Source: CAVPWP01 sp050789285 (GTDB lineage Bacteria; Pseudomonadota; Alphaproteobacteria; Rhodobacterales; Rhodobacteraceae). Taken from it: a stretch of 64,000 nucleotides of DNA. The notes under the pieces were generated by a model, which made no database searches, had not been told where the DNA came from, and worked only from the letters and a program-made list of their open reading frames with translations. Shown here one piece after another: positions 1-8,479 of this stretch. Every line of letters begins with the position of its first letter. Within the stretch, counting starts at the first letter, position 1. Made by a program: the position numbers and the translations under genes. The stretch spans positions 1,178,001-1,242,000 of the forward strand of contig NZ_JBOUVX010000002.1 of assembly GCF_050789285.1 (NCBI RefSeq). The letters are read 5' to 3'.

Positions 1-582
1 ACCGAGGGTTCGGACGTGCTGGTGCCGGGCATCGGGCTGAACCCGACGCGGGCAGGGCTTTACGCCACGCTACGCGAGATGGGCGCGGATCTGACCTATG
101 AGAACCCGCGCGAGGAAGGTGGCGAACCCGTGGCCGACCTGCGCGCCCGCTTCTCGCCCAACATGCGCGGAATCGAGGTGCCGGCCGAGCGCGCGGCCAG
201 CATGATCGACGAATACCCGATCCTGTCGGTCGTCGCGGCCTTTGCCGAAGGGGCGACGGTGATGCGCGGCGTGGGCGAGCTGCGCGTCAAGGAAAGCGAC
301 CGGATCGACGCGATGGCCCGGGGACTCGAAGCCAACGGTGTGCGCATCGAGGAAGACCGCGAGACGCTGATCGTCCACGGGATGGGGCCGAAGGGCGTGC
401 CGGGCGGCGGCACGGCGGCGGCGCGGCTGGATCACCGGATCGCGATGTCCTTCCTTTGCCTTGGCATGGGCGCGCGCCATGCCGTCGGGGTCGACGACGC
501 AAGCCCCATCGCCACGAGCTTTCCGATCTTCGAGGATCTGATGACGGGCCTTGGCGCCAGTCTTGAAAGGGCAAGGGGATGA
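1..582 (+). CDS. aroA: 3-phosphoshikimate 1-carboxyvinyltransferase, C-terminal part
   Basis: This is the 3' end of an EPSP synthase gene that begins left of the window; the frame is open from base 1. The enzyme joins phosphoenolpyruvate to shikimate-3-phosphate in the shikimate pathway to chorismate. Family features in the visible part are LRVKESDRI, followed by the C-terminal domain with LDHRIAMSF, both conserved around the active site of EPSP synthases. About 193 residues are present of a usual 430-450. cmk follows after 70 bases, the usual aroA-cmk order in proteobacteria. Identity is secure; the class (I or II) cannot be judged from this part. Confidence 0.96.
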   Translation, partial: TEGSDVLVPGIGLNPTRAGLYATLREMGADLTYENPREEGGEPVADLRARFSPNMRGIEVPAERAASMIDEYPILSVVAAFAEGATVMRGVGELRVKESDRIDAMARGLEANGVRIEEDRETLIVHGMGPKGVPGGGTAAARLDHRIAMSFLCLGMGARHAVGVDDASPIATSFPIFEDLMTGLGASLERARG

Positions 583-652
583 GCGCGGTCCGCGTCCGTC
601 ACGCCGCGCTGCGCCGGCCTCGCGCCTTCGCGGCGGTGCAGGCGGTTCGCGG

Positions 653-1273
653 ATGAGCGGGACCGCCCCCTTCACCGTCGCCATCGACGGTCCGGCGGCC
701 AGCGGCAAGGGCACGATTTCGCGCCGGGTCGCGGCGCATTTCGGCTTTGCCCATCTCGACACCGGGCTGCTCTACCGCGCGGTCGGACGCAAGGTGCTTG
801 AGGGGACCGAACCGGTGGATGCCGCGCGCGGTCTGCGTGCCGAGGATCTTGAGGCCCCCGGCCTGCGCAGCGCCGAGGTGGGGCAGGCGGCCTCGAAGGT
901 CGCCGCGATCCCCGAAGTGCGCGGGGCGCTGACGGATTTCCAGGTGGCGTTCGCCCGGCGCGCGGGCGGTGCGGTTCTTGACGGGCGCGACATCGGCACG
1001 GTGATCTGCCCCGAGGCCGAGGTGAAGCTCTTCGTCACTGCCTCGGACGAAGTGCGCGCCCATCGCCGCTTCCTTGAACTGAAGGACGGCGGGGCGGACG
1101 TGACCGAGACGGGCGTCCTCGATGATCTGCGTGCCCGCGACGCCCGCGACAGTGCCCGCGCGACGGCGCCACTGCGCCCTGCCGAGGACGCGGTCACCCT
1201 GGACACCACGGGCATGAGCATCGACGAGGCCGTCGCTGCCGCCATCGCCCTGGTCGAGGCCGCGCGCCTCTAG
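653..1273 (+). CDS. cmk: Cytidylate kinase
   Basis: This enzyme phosphorylates CMP and dCMP with ATP in pyrimidine salvage. The N-terminus has the P-loop GPAASGKGT at about residues 11-19, then DTGLLYRAVG and DGRDIGTVICPEA, all standard for bacterial CMP kinases. The length of 206 residues is slightly short but normal. I start at the ATG at 653 because the P-loop then sits about ten residues in, as in the family; the frame stays open further upstream into aroA. The 3' end overlaps the convergent cNMP-binding gene by four bases, so the two share stop-codon DNA. Confidence 0.95.
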   Translation: MSGTAPFTVAIDGPAASGKGTISRRVAAHFGFAHLDTGLLYRAVGRKVLEGTEPVDAARGLRAEDLEAPGLRSAEVGQAASKVAAIPEVRGALTDFQVAFARRAGGAVLDGRDIGTVICPEAEVKLFVTASDEVRAHRRFLELKDGGADVTETGVLDDLRARDARDSARATAPLRPAEDAVTLDTTGMSIDEAVAAAIALVEAARL

Positions 1274-1947
1274 GCCGTGCGCAGGTTCGCGGCGATGACC
1301 TTCGACTTGAGGTCATGCGCGATCGCGACTTCGAGCGCCGCCACCAGACGCGAATTCTGATCGCGCAGCCGAAGCACGGTCGTCAGGGGGATCGCCCAGT
1401 GGCGCGTTGGCGTCTCGACCTCGGTCGTGGCCGATGCGGGGCCGCCGCCCACCAGCGACATCTCGCCCACGAAGGACCCCGGCGCGCAGGTCGCCACGCG
1501 CCGGCCCCCGACGAAGACGGCGACGGTTCCCGACGAGACATAGATCAGGTCCTGCACCATCTGACCCTGGGTCGTCAGCCGGGTGCCGACGGGGGCGTCG
1601 ACCCAGGTTCCCAGGTCGAGAAGCCGGCGTGCCTCGAACTTGCCAAGGCCCTGCAGGCGGGCGTCGATGAAGCCCTGTTCCTCGGCGGTGAAGCGTGCCT
1701 TGCGGTTGGCGCGCCATTCCAGCGTGATCTGGACGATGTTCACGACCACGAGCGCCGATTCCCAGAAGGTGCTGACCGGATCGTTCAGCCAGATCGCCGC
1801 GTAGGCGATCGCGGTAAGGGCGGACAGGATGACAAGAACGCGCAGCCAGAAGAGCGACCGCATCAGCATCGAGACGACGAGAAGGAGATAGGCGAAATGC
1901 CCGACAAGCCCGCCCGTCGAGAACGCGGATTCGAGCGTGAGGTCCAA
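1270..1947 (-). CDS. Membrane protein with cyclic-nucleotide-binding (Popeye-like) domain
   Basis: The N-terminal third (about residues 10-85) contains hydrophobic membrane segments. It is followed by a cNMP-binding-like beta-barrel, from about LGTWVDAPVGTRLTTQG through VGEMSLVGGGPAS, which resembles the phosphate-binding cassette of CRP-fold domains. No DNA-binding helix-turn-helix follows, so it is not a CRP-type regulator. I chose a TTG start at 1947 because GGGGAG lies seven bases upstream. A longer frame with another TTG at 1980 is possible. It interrupts the usual cmk-rpsA neighbourhood. Ligand and role are unknown. Confidence 0.75.
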   Translation of the reverse strand: MDLTLESAFSTGGLVGHFAYLLLVVSMLMRSLFWLRVLVILSALTAIAYAAIWLNDPVSTFWESALVVVNIVQITLEWRANRKARFTAEEQGFIDARLQGLGKFEARRLLDLGTWVDAPVGTRLTTQGQMVQDLIYVSSGTVAVFVGGRRVATCAPGSFVGEMSLVGGGPASATTEVETPTRHWAIPLTTVLRLRDQNSRLVAALEVAIAHDLKSKVIAANLRTA

Positions 1948-1991
1948 CTCTGATCTCCCCGTGACAGGAATACGGGGCAAACCCCACGTTT

Positions 1992-2009
1992 GATCTGCCT
2001 TCGCAGATC
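1992..2009. promoter_or_regulatory. Short palindrome upstream of the cNMP-domain gene
   Basis: GATCTGC and GCAGATC flank a four-base CTTC loop, 45 bases upstream of the TTG start of the minus-strand gene. It could be an operator or a 5' leader hairpin. No factor can be assigned. Confidence 0.35.
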
Positions 2010-2066
2010 TGATTTGTCACGAGATTTCCGGGAAGAGCTTTTGATTGCAAGAAGAATCGAGCCTCG

Positions 2067-2079
2067 CCCCCCCCCCCCC
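2067..2079. repeat. Homopolymer run of 13 C
   Basis: Thirteen consecutive C residues lie in the intergenic gap between the divergent cNMP-domain gene and the DUF1269 gene. It is the longest single-base run I noticed in the window. Tracts like this can slip during replication and alter promoter spacing, but they are also prone to sequencing error. Confidence 0.9.
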
Positions 2080-2241
2080 GCCACCGTCGTTGCCCCGCGC
2101 GACGGATTGACGCCGGCCACAGCCCGGCCTGGCGATGGCGGAAGAGGGCAGGGCAGGCCAGAGTGGGCAGGCCCTGTCGACTTACTGTGCGGTTGGGGCA
2201 GTATTCCGAAGTGGACGACCGCGAATCACAAGGAGAGACCC

Positions 2242-2742
2242 ATGGCCGATCTGATTGCCGTGACATTCGACGACGAGACCACCGCCTTCGAGCTGCGCGC
2301 CGAACTGGCGAAGCTTCAGAAGGAATACCTGATCGACATGGACGACGTCGTGGTCGTGACGCGCGACGACGCCGGCAAGGTCAAGCTTCACCAGGCGGTG
2401 AACCTGACCGCGGCGGGCGCCGTGGGCGGGTCGTTCTGGGGGCTGCTGATCGGGATGCTGTTTCTCAACCCGCTTCTGGGCATGGCCGTGGGCGCTGGCG
2501 CCGGTGCGCTGTCGGGCAAGCTGACCGACATCGGCATCGACGACAAGTTCATGAAGGAACTGGGCGCGAACCTGCCCAAGGGCGGCTCGGCCCTGTTCAC
2601 CCTGGTGAAGCGGTCGACGCCGGACAAGGTGCTCGAGCGACTCGAGCCGTTCCGCGGAAAGGGCAAGGTGATGCGCACCTCGCTGTCGAAGGAATCCGAA
2701 GACGAACTGCGCGCCTTCCTCGAATCGATTCAGGGCACCTGA
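2242..2742 (+). CDS. DUF1269 family protein
   Basis: A 166-residue protein beginning MADLIAVTFDDETTA, a pattern characteristic of DUF1269 proteins. A central Gly/Ala-rich hydrophobic hairpin (about residues 55-90, AAGAVGGSFWGLLIGMLF) may insert into or touch the membrane. A C-terminal soluble part ends EDELRAFLESIQ. The ATG at 2242 has AGGAG eight bases upstream. Function is unknown; family members often look stress-related. It sits between cmk and rpsA with its own long 5' gap, so it is probably transcribed alone. Confidence 0.85.
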   Translation: MADLIAVTFDDETTAFELRAELAKLQKEYLIDMDDVVVVTRDDAGKVKLHQAVNLTAAGAVGGSFWGLLIGMLFLNPLLGMAVGAGAGALSGKLTDIGIDDKFMKELGANLPKGGSALFTLVKRSTPDKVLERLEPFRGKGKVMRTSLSKESEDELRAFLESIQGT

Positions 2743-2757
2743 GACGGGCCGAAACGC

Positions 2758-2786
2758 TTGCGCCGGCGGCCGCGTCCCACTATATG
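2758..2786 (+). promoter_or_regulatory. Probable sigma70-type promoter of rpsA
   Basis: TTGCGC (2758-2763) is separated by exactly 17 bases from TATATG (2781-2786), ahead of a leader of roughly 160 bases before rpsA. The match to the -35/-10 consensus and the spacing support a housekeeping promoter. No transcript data are available. Confidence 0.5.
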
Positions 2787-2830
2787 GGCGCGGTCAGACG
2801 GCGGAAACAGCCGTGAACCGAAGACTGAGC

Positions 2831-2858
2831 AGGGTCGGGCAACCGGCCCTTTCGTTTT
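2831..2858 (+). terminator. Hairpin with T-rich tail in the rpsA leader
   Basis: AGGGTCGG (2831-2838) pairs with CCGGCCCT (2843-2850), with one U-G wobble, across a GCAA tetraloop, and is followed by TTCGTTTT. It lies downstream of the proposed rpsA promoter. It could therefore end upstream transcription or act as a leader attenuator for rpsA. The sequence alone cannot separate these. Confidence 0.45.
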
Positions 2859-2950
2859 ATGGCCCGCTGACCGATCGCAACCCGCGAGGGACCGAAACCA
2901 AGACCGGCGGAGACAACCGCCAGGCCCGCATAGAGATGAAAAGGAACTGA

Positions 2951-4636
2951 ATGCGCATGTGCGCTAAAGCGACCATGGAGGAATTCGAGGCCCTCCTTAA
3001 CGAAAGCCTCGAAATAGACACGCCCGAGGAAGGGTCTGTCGTCCGCGGCAAGGTTATCGCCATCGAGGCGGGCCAGGCCATCATCGACGTCGGCTACAAG
3101 ATGGAAGGCCGCGTCGATCTCAAGGAATTCGCAAACCCCGGCGAAGCGCCCGACATCGCGGTCGGCGACGAGGTCGAGGTTTATCTCCGCTCGGCCGAGA
3201 ACGCCCGCGGCGAAGCCGTCATCAGCCGTGAAATGGCCCGCCGCGAAGCGGCGTGGGACCGTCTCGAAACGGCCTATGCCGAAGATGCCCGCGTCGACGG
3301 CGCGATCTTCGGCCGGGTCAAGGGTGGCTTCACCGTTGATCTCGGCGGTGCCGTGGCCTTCCTTCCCGGCAGCCAGGTCGACGTGCGCCCCGTGCGCGAC
3401 GCCGGCCCGCTCATGGGGATGAAGCAGCCCTTCCAGATCCTCAAGATGGACCGCCGCCGCGGCAACATCGTGGTCTCGCGCCGAGCGATTCTGGAAGAAA
3501 GCCGCGCCGAACAGCGTGCCGAGGTTATCGCCAAGATCAAGGAAGGCGACACCGTCGACGGCGTCGTCAAGAACATCACCGAATACGGGGCCTTCGTGGA
3601 CCTCGGCGGTGTCGACGGCCTTCTGCACGTCACCGACATGGCCTGGCGTCGCGTCAACCACCCCTCCGAGATTCTGTCGATCGGCGAGACCGTGAAGGTC
3701 CAGGTCATCAAGATCAACAAGGACACTCACCGCATCAGCCTTGGCATGAAGCAGCTTCAGGACGATCCGTGGGATTCGGTCGAAGCGAAGTTCCCGCTCG
3801 GGTCGGTCCACCAGGGCCGTGTGACCAACATCACCGACTACGGCGCCTTCGTCGAGCTTGAGCCGGGGGTCGAGGGTCTTGTCCACGTCTCGGAAATGAG
3901 CTGGACCAAGAAGAACGTGCACCCGGGCAAGATCGTGTCGACCTCGCAGGAAGTCGACGTCATGGTGCTCGAGATCGACAGCGCCAAGCGCCGCGTGTCG
4001 CTGGGTCTTAAACAGACCATGCGCAACCCGTGGGAAGTCTTCGCCGAGACGCATCCGGTCGGCACGCGTGTCGAGGGCGAGGTCAAGAACATCACCGAAT
4101 TCGGTCTGTTCGTGGGCCTCGACGGCGACATCGACGGCATGGTGCACCTGTCGGACCTCAGCTGGGACCAGCGTGGCGAAGAGGCGATCCAGAACTACCG
4201 CAAGGGCGACACGGTCGAAGCGGTTGTCACGGAAGTCGACGTCGAGAAGGAACGCATCTCGCTTTCGATCAAGGGCCTCGACAACAGCTTCTCGGACGTG
4301 GTCGAGGGCGTGAAGCGCGGCTCGGTCATCACGGTTGCGGTTACCGCGATCGAGGATGGCGGGATCGAAGTGGAATACGAGGGCGCCAAGTCCTTCATCC
4401 GCCGCTCGGACCTGTCGCGCGATCGCGCCGAACAGCGCCCCGAGCGCTTCCAGGTGGGTGACAAGGTCGATGTCCGCGTGACCAACGTCGACGCCAAGAC
4501 CCGCCGCCTGGGCTTGTCGATCAAGGCGCGCGAGATCGCCGAAGAGAAGGAAGCCGTGGAACAGTACGGCTCGTCGGACTCCGGGGCGTCGCTGGGCGAC
4601 ATTCTGGGTGCCGCGCTCAAGGGCGAGAACAAGTAG
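2951..4636 (+). CDS. rpsA: 30S ribosomal protein S1
   Basis: A 561-residue S1 protein, which helps mRNA bind the small ribosomal subunit. It is built of six S1 (OB-fold) repeats. The core motif recurs as ITEYGAFVDLGGVDGLLHVTDM, ITDYGAFVELEPGVEGLVHVSEM and ITEFGLFVGLDGDIDGMVHLSDL (each spread over about 22 residues), followed by two more diverged repeats and an acidic tail. The ATG at 2951 has AAGGA five bases upstream. A second ATG at 2957 would give an equally normal N-terminus. A strong intrinsic terminator follows directly, so rpsA ends its transcript. Confidence 0.97.
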   Translation: MRMCAKATMEEFEALLNESLEIDTPEEGSVVRGKVIAIEAGQAIIDVGYKMEGRVDLKEFANPGEAPDIAVGDEVEVYLRSAENARGEAVISREMARREAAWDRLETAYAEDARVDGAIFGRVKGGFTVDLGGAVAFLPGSQVDVRPVRDAGPLMGMKQPFQILKMDRRRGNIVVSRRAILEESRAEQRAEVIAKIKEGDTVDGVVKNITEYGAFVDLGGVDGLLHVTDMAWRRVNHPSEILSIGETVKVQVIKINKDTHRISLGMKQLQDDPWDSVEAKFPLGSVHQGRVTNITDYGAFVELEPGVEGLVHVSEMSWTKKNVHPGKIVSTSQEVDVMVLEIDSAKRRVSLGLKQTMRNPWEVFAETHPVGTRVEGEVKNITEFGLFVGLDGDIDGMVHLSDLSWDQRGEEAIQNYRKGDTVEAVVTEVDVEKERISLSIKGLDNSFSDVVEGVKRGSVITVAVTAIEDGGIEVEYEGAKSFIRRSDLSRDRAEQRPERFQVGDKVDVRVTNVDAKTRRLGLSIKAREIAEEKEAVEQYGSSDSGASLGDILGAALKGENK

Positions 4637-5007
4637 AACGACCCTCCCTTCTTGGGGGGTGCGACCCCGCGGCAGCGATGCCGCGGGGTTTTCCTTTGCC
4701 GACGGGCGGTTGCCGGACGGCGACGTGCCCTTCGGGCCGCCGGGACGGCGGCCATGCGTCGGGCGCATCCCGGGTTCTGTCCGGGCCTGGGCCGGATTCG
4801 CCGGATACCGGGGCGAATCATGCCGTTCGGGATGAAACCGCCACGCTGCACTGCCCGCCCTTGCCGCGACGCGGCACGACGAAACTGACGGCAATTCCCT
4901 GTTTTCGAACCGGATTTCGCCACGATTCGTGTTCGAGGCGTATTTCGCGCGTGAGGCTTTGCCCCTATACTCCGACGTCGTCGCGCCGCGCACCTGGGGA
5001 GGAACGA
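4637..5007 (+). other. Intergenic region between rpsA and ihfB
   Basis: This gap of about 370 bases holds the rpsA terminator at its left end. A possible -10 element TATACT (4966-4971) lies about 36 bases before ihfB, with only a weak TTTCGC 17 bases further up. No open frame here has a convincing start, motif or codon pattern. I see no RNA gene. Confidence 0.6.
4665..4697 (+). terminator. Rho-independent terminator of rpsA
   Basis: CCCCGCGGCA (4665-4674) pairs perfectly with TGCCGCGGGG (4679-4688) across a GCGA loop, followed by TTTTCCTTT. It begins 28 bases after the rpsA stop codon. Confidence 0.92.
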
Positions 5008-5289
5008 ATGATCCGGTCAGAGCTTGTGCAGAAGATCGCCGACGAGAATCCACATCTCTACCAGCGCGATGTCGAACGGATCGTGGCCACCATCTTCGAC
5101 GAGATCATCGAAGCCATGGCGCGCGGCGACCGGGTCGAACTGCGCGGCTTCGGCGCGTTCTCCGTCAAGCACCGCGAAGGCCGGACAGGCCGCAACCCCC
5201 GAACCGGCGAAAGCGTCGAGGTCGAGGAAAAGCATGTTCCGTTCTTCAAGACCGGCAAGCTCTTGCGGGACCGGCTGAACAACGAATAG
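5008..5289 (+). CDS. ihfB: Integration host factor subunit beta
   Basis: A 93-residue HU/IHF-family DNA-bending protein. The typical arm and signature run GRNPRTGESVEVEEKHVPFF, preceded by VELRGFGAFSV. The N-terminus MIRSELVQKIADENPHL matches IHF-beta rather than HU or IHF-alpha. GGGGAGGAA lies just before the ATG. IHF acts as an alpha-beta heterodimer in recombination, replication and transcription; no alpha subunit is encoded here. The rpsA-ihfB order is conserved in many proteobacteria. A small membrane-protein gene follows after ten bases and is likely co-transcribed. Confidence 0.96.
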   Translation: MIRSELVQKIADENPHLYQRDVERIVATIFDEIIEAMARGDRVELRGFGAFSVKHREGRTGRNPRTGESVEVEEKHVPFFKTGKLLRDRLNNE

Positions 5290-5299
5290 GCTGCGCCCC

Positions 5300-5659
5300 A
5301 TGCGCGGCTTGAAATACGCCTTCCTCGCCCTTCTTGCGATCGTGCTTACGACGCTTGCGCTGGCCAATCGCGGCGCCGTCGAGATCCGGCTGCTGCCCGA
5401 CGAGCTTGCCACGCTCTTCGGCTTCAACCTCGCGGCGTCGCTGCCGCTTTTCCTGATCATCCTTGCCAGCCTCATCGCCGGCATCCTCGTCGGCTTCGTG
5501 TGGGAATGGTTCCGCGAACACAAGCATCGCGCCGAAGCGACCGCGCAGCGGCGCGAGAAGGACCGGCTCGAGCGCGAGGTAAAGCGGCTGAAGGACAAGG
5601 AGCCGAAGTCCGAAACGGACGAGGTCCTGGCCCTTCTCGACCCCGGCGCGGCGCGCTGA
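5300..5659 (+). CDS. LapA (DUF1049) domain membrane protein
   Basis: A 119-residue protein with two membrane helices (about residues 5-22 and 42-66) separated by a short loop with NRGAVEIRLLP. This is followed by a charged, probably coiled-coil cytoplasmic tail rich in Arg, Glu and Lys. The arrangement fits LapA/DUF1049 proteins, whose E. coli member works with LapB in control of lipopolysaccharide synthesis. It is placed between ihfB and trpF with gaps of ten and seven bases, suggesting one operon. Confidence 0.85.
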   Translation: MRGLKYAFLALLAIVLTTLALANRGAVEIRLLPDELATLFGFNLAASLPLFLIILASLIAGILVGFVWEWFREHKHRAEATAQRREKDRLEREVKRLKDKEPKSETDEVLALLDPGAAR

Positions 5660-5666
5660 CCGGACC

Positions 5667-6329
5667 ATGACTGGACACGTACGGGTCAAGATCTGCGGGC
5701 TGACCGCACCCGCCGACGTCGCCGCCGCCGTGAAGGCCGGGGCGGCCTATGTCGGTTTTGTTTTCTTCCCCGCCTCGCCACGCAACCTTTCCATCGAGGC
5801 CGCCCGCGATCTTGCGCTTTCGGTGCCGCCGGGGGTGGCCAAGGTCGCGCTCACGGTCGATGCGTCCGACGCCCTGCTCGACGCCATCGTGGCCGGGGTG
5901 CCGCTCGACATGCTGCAGCTTCACGGCCACGAGCCGCCGGATCGCGTGGCCGGGGTGCGCGCCCGCCACGGGTTGCCGGTCATGAAGGCGGTCGGCCTCG
6001 CGGACGAGGCCGATCTGGCGCGGATCGACGCCTATGCCCCGGTCGCCGATCAGATCCTTGTCGACGCGCGGCCTCCGCGGGGCGCCCCGCTGCCGGGCGG
6101 CAACGGCCTGGCCTTCGACTGGCGTCTCATCGCCGGGCGGCGCTGGTCGGTGCCCTGGATGCTGGCGGGCGGCCTGACGCCCGACAACGTGGCCGAGGCG
6201 ATCCGCCTGACCGGCGCGCAGCAGATCGACGTGTCGTCGGGCGTGGAACGCGCGCCCGGGATGAAGGACCCCGCCCGCATCGAGGCCTTCTGCGCCGCTG
6301 CGCGGCGCGCCTCCGGCAGGGATATTTGA
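5667..6329 (+). CDS. trpF: Phosphoribosylanthranilate isomerase
   Basis: A 220-residue TIM-barrel enzyme of tryptophan synthesis, converting phosphoribosylanthranilate to CdRP. VKICGLT at the start carries the catalytic Cys, AAYVGFVFFPASPRN follows, the general-acid Asp lies in ALTVDASD, and the C-terminal phosphate site is IDVSSGVE. trpB follows after about 170 bases that contain a repeat element, matching the trpF-trpB order of other Rhodobacteraceae. The start is seven bases after the lapA-like stop. Confidence 0.95.
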   Translation: MTGHVRVKICGLTAPADVAAAVKAGAAYVGFVFFPASPRNLSIEAARDLALSVPPGVAKVALTVDASDALLDAIVAGVPLDMLQLHGHEPPDRVAGVRARHGLPVMKAVGLADEADLARIDAYAPVADQILVDARPPRGAPLPGGNGLAFDWRLIAGRRWSVPWMLAGGLTPDNVAEAIRLTGAQQIDVSSGVERAPGMKDPARIEAFCAAARRASGRDI

Positions 6330-6417
6330 GCCAAGAAGAATTCCCTGACCTGTTCTTCTTGGAAGAAATATCCCGGGGGATCCCCCCGCGCAGGCGGGGG
6401 CGGGGGCAGAGCCCCCT
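6311..6417. repeat. Intergenic repeat element, inverted pair (copy 1)
   Basis: A forward copy (CTCCGGCAGGGATATTTGAG, then CCAAGAAGAA at 6331-6340) faces an inverted copy. The inverted copy starts TTCTTCTTGG at 6353-6362 and continues through GATCCCCC to GGGGGC-AGA-GCCCCC at about 6402-6416. The ten-base arms are perfect, so the RNA would fold as a long hairpin and could end trpF transcription. Related single copies occur near 24511, 32709, 51911 and 63683. The left edge overlaps the end of trpF. Confidence 0.75.
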
Positions 6418-6499
6418 TTGTCCGGCCCGCGTCAGCTTCGCTTCTTTACCCTTGCGGTCCGGCCCGCTAGATCAGCACTGACCTGAACGGAGGCGCCCG

Positions 6500-7732
6500 A
6501 TGCCCGAAGACCTGATCAACAGCTTCATGACCGGCCCCGACGAGAACGGCCGTTTCGGCGATTTCGGTGGCCGCTTCGTGTCCGAGACGCTGATGCCGCT
6601 CATTCTCGAGCTCGAGGCCCAGTACGAAAGGGCCAAGACGGACGACAGTTTCTGGGCCGAGATGAACTTCCTCTGGAAGCACTACGTGGGCCGTCCCTCG
6701 CCGCTTTACTTCGCCGAGCGTCTGACCGATCACCTGGGCGGCGCGAAGGTCTACATGAAGCGCGACGAGCTCAATCACACGGGCGCGCACAAGATCAACA
6801 ACGTGCTCGGCCAGATCATCCTGGCGCGTCGCATGGGCAAGACCCGCATCATCGCCGAAACCGGCGCGGGCCAGCACGGTGTGGCGACCGCCACGGTCTG
6901 TGCGAAGTTCGGCCTGAAATGCGTGGTCTACATGGGCGCCCATGACGTCGAGCGTCAGGCCCCGAACGTCTTCCGCATGAAGCTTCTTGGCGCCGAGGTG
7001 ATTCCCGTCACCTCGGGCCGGGGCACGCTCAAGGACGCGATGAACGACGCGCTGCGCGACTGGGTCACGAATGTGCGCGATACCTTCTACTGCATCGGCA
7101 CGGTGGCGGGCCCTCATCCCTATCCGGCGATGGTGCGCGACTTCCAGTCGATCATCGGCAAGGAAGCGAAAGAGCAGATGTACGAGGCCGAGGGCCGGCT
7201 GCCCGACACGATCATCGCCGCCATTGGCGGCGGCTCGAACGCGATGGGGCTGTTCTATCCCTTCCTCGACGATTCCGAGGTCCGCATCATCGGCGTCGAG
7301 GCGGGTGGCAAGGGCGTGAACGAGAAGATGGAACATTGCGCCAGCCTCACCGGCGGGCGGCCCGGCGTGCTGCACGGCAATCGTACCTACCTTCTGCAGG
7401 ACGAGGACGGACAGATCCTGGAAGGCTATTCGATCTCGGCCGGGCTCGACTATCCCGGGATCGGTCCCGAACATGCCTGGCTGCACGACATCGGCCGCGC
7501 CGAATACGTGGCGATCACCGATGCCGAGGCGCTCGGGGCGTTCAAGCTTTGCTGCGAGCTTGAAGGGATCATCCCCGCGCTCGAGCCCAGCCACGCGCTG
7601 GCACATGTGATGAAGATCGCGCCCACGCTGCCTGCGGACCACATCATCTGCATGAACATGTGCGGCCGGGGCGACAAGGACATCTTCACCGTCGCCCGGG
7701 CGCTGGGCTTCGACATGGGTCTCAAGCCCTGA
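6500..7732 (+). CDS. trpB: Tryptophan synthase beta chain
   Basis: A 410-residue PLP enzyme that joins indole and serine to make tryptophan. The PLP lysine lies in NHTGAHKINN. ETGAGQHGVATAT and the phosphate-binding loop GGGSNAMGLF follow, with the C-terminal region ending normally. ACGGAGG lies seven bases before the ATG. The alpha subunit gene is not downstream in this window; trpA is often separate in this family. Active-site motifs are complete. Confidence 0.97.
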   Translation: MPEDLINSFMTGPDENGRFGDFGGRFVSETLMPLILELEAQYERAKTDDSFWAEMNFLWKHYVGRPSPLYFAERLTDHLGGAKVYMKRDELNHTGAHKINNVLGQIILARRMGKTRIIAETGAGQHGVATATVCAKFGLKCVVYMGAHDVERQAPNVFRMKLLGAEVIPVTSGRGTLKDAMNDALRDWVTNVRDTFYCIGTVAGPHPYPAMVRDFQSIIGKEAKEQMYEAEGRLPDTIIAAIGGGSNAMGLFYPFLDDSEVRIIGVEAGGKGVNEKMEHCASLTGGRPGVLHGNRTYLLQDEDGQILEGYSISAGLDYPGIGPEHAWLHDIGRAEYVAITDAEALGAFKLCCELEGIIPALEPSHALAHVMKIAPTLPADHIICMNMCGRGDKDIFTVARALGFDMGLKP

Positions 7733-7763
7733 GGGCCGCGGCCGGGGGCGGGCGCGAAAAGAC

Positions 7764-7791
7764 GCCGGCATAAACCTCGGTTTATGCCGGC
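7764..7791. repeat. Perfect 13-base inverted repeat downstream of trpB
   Basis: GCCGGCATAAACC (7764-7776) and GGTTTATGCCGGC (7779-7791) are exact reverse complements separated by two bases. It lies 31 bases after trpB and about 130 bases before the Asp-rich protein gene. There is no T-run, so it may be a factor-independent hairpin or a protein-binding palindrome. Confidence 0.6.
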
Positions 7792-7917
7792 CCCCCGTGG
7801 GTTTATCGACGACAGGCTAAACTCTGGTCCAATGGTGAGGCCGGGTGGGATGTGTTCCGGTCGGGACACGAACGCGGACAGATGCCCTGCCGCGCAACCA
7901 CCAACGAGGACGTGACC

Positions 7918-8382
<465 letters not shown>

Positions 8383-8398
8383 CGGCAACCATCGCGTC

Positions 8399-8426
8399 TT
8401 GCCCGGGATGCCCCCGGGGGTATAAC
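8399..8426 (+). promoter_or_regulatory. Possible promoter of the second Asp-rich gene
   Basis: TTGCCC (8399-8404) and TATAAC (8421-8426) are 16 bases apart and end 53 bases before the start codon of the second paralogue. This suggests that the second gene can be transcribed separately from the first. Confidence 0.4.
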
Positions 8427-8479
8427 CCATGCAGCGGGGGGCGTGCATCGTCGCGTCCCCCAGTTCAGGTTCGGTAATC

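Noticed and set aside
2780..5053. 757-residue minus-strand frame opposite rpsA
   Set aside because: It is the mirror of rpsA codon structure; it has no recognisable domain and rpsA is certain.
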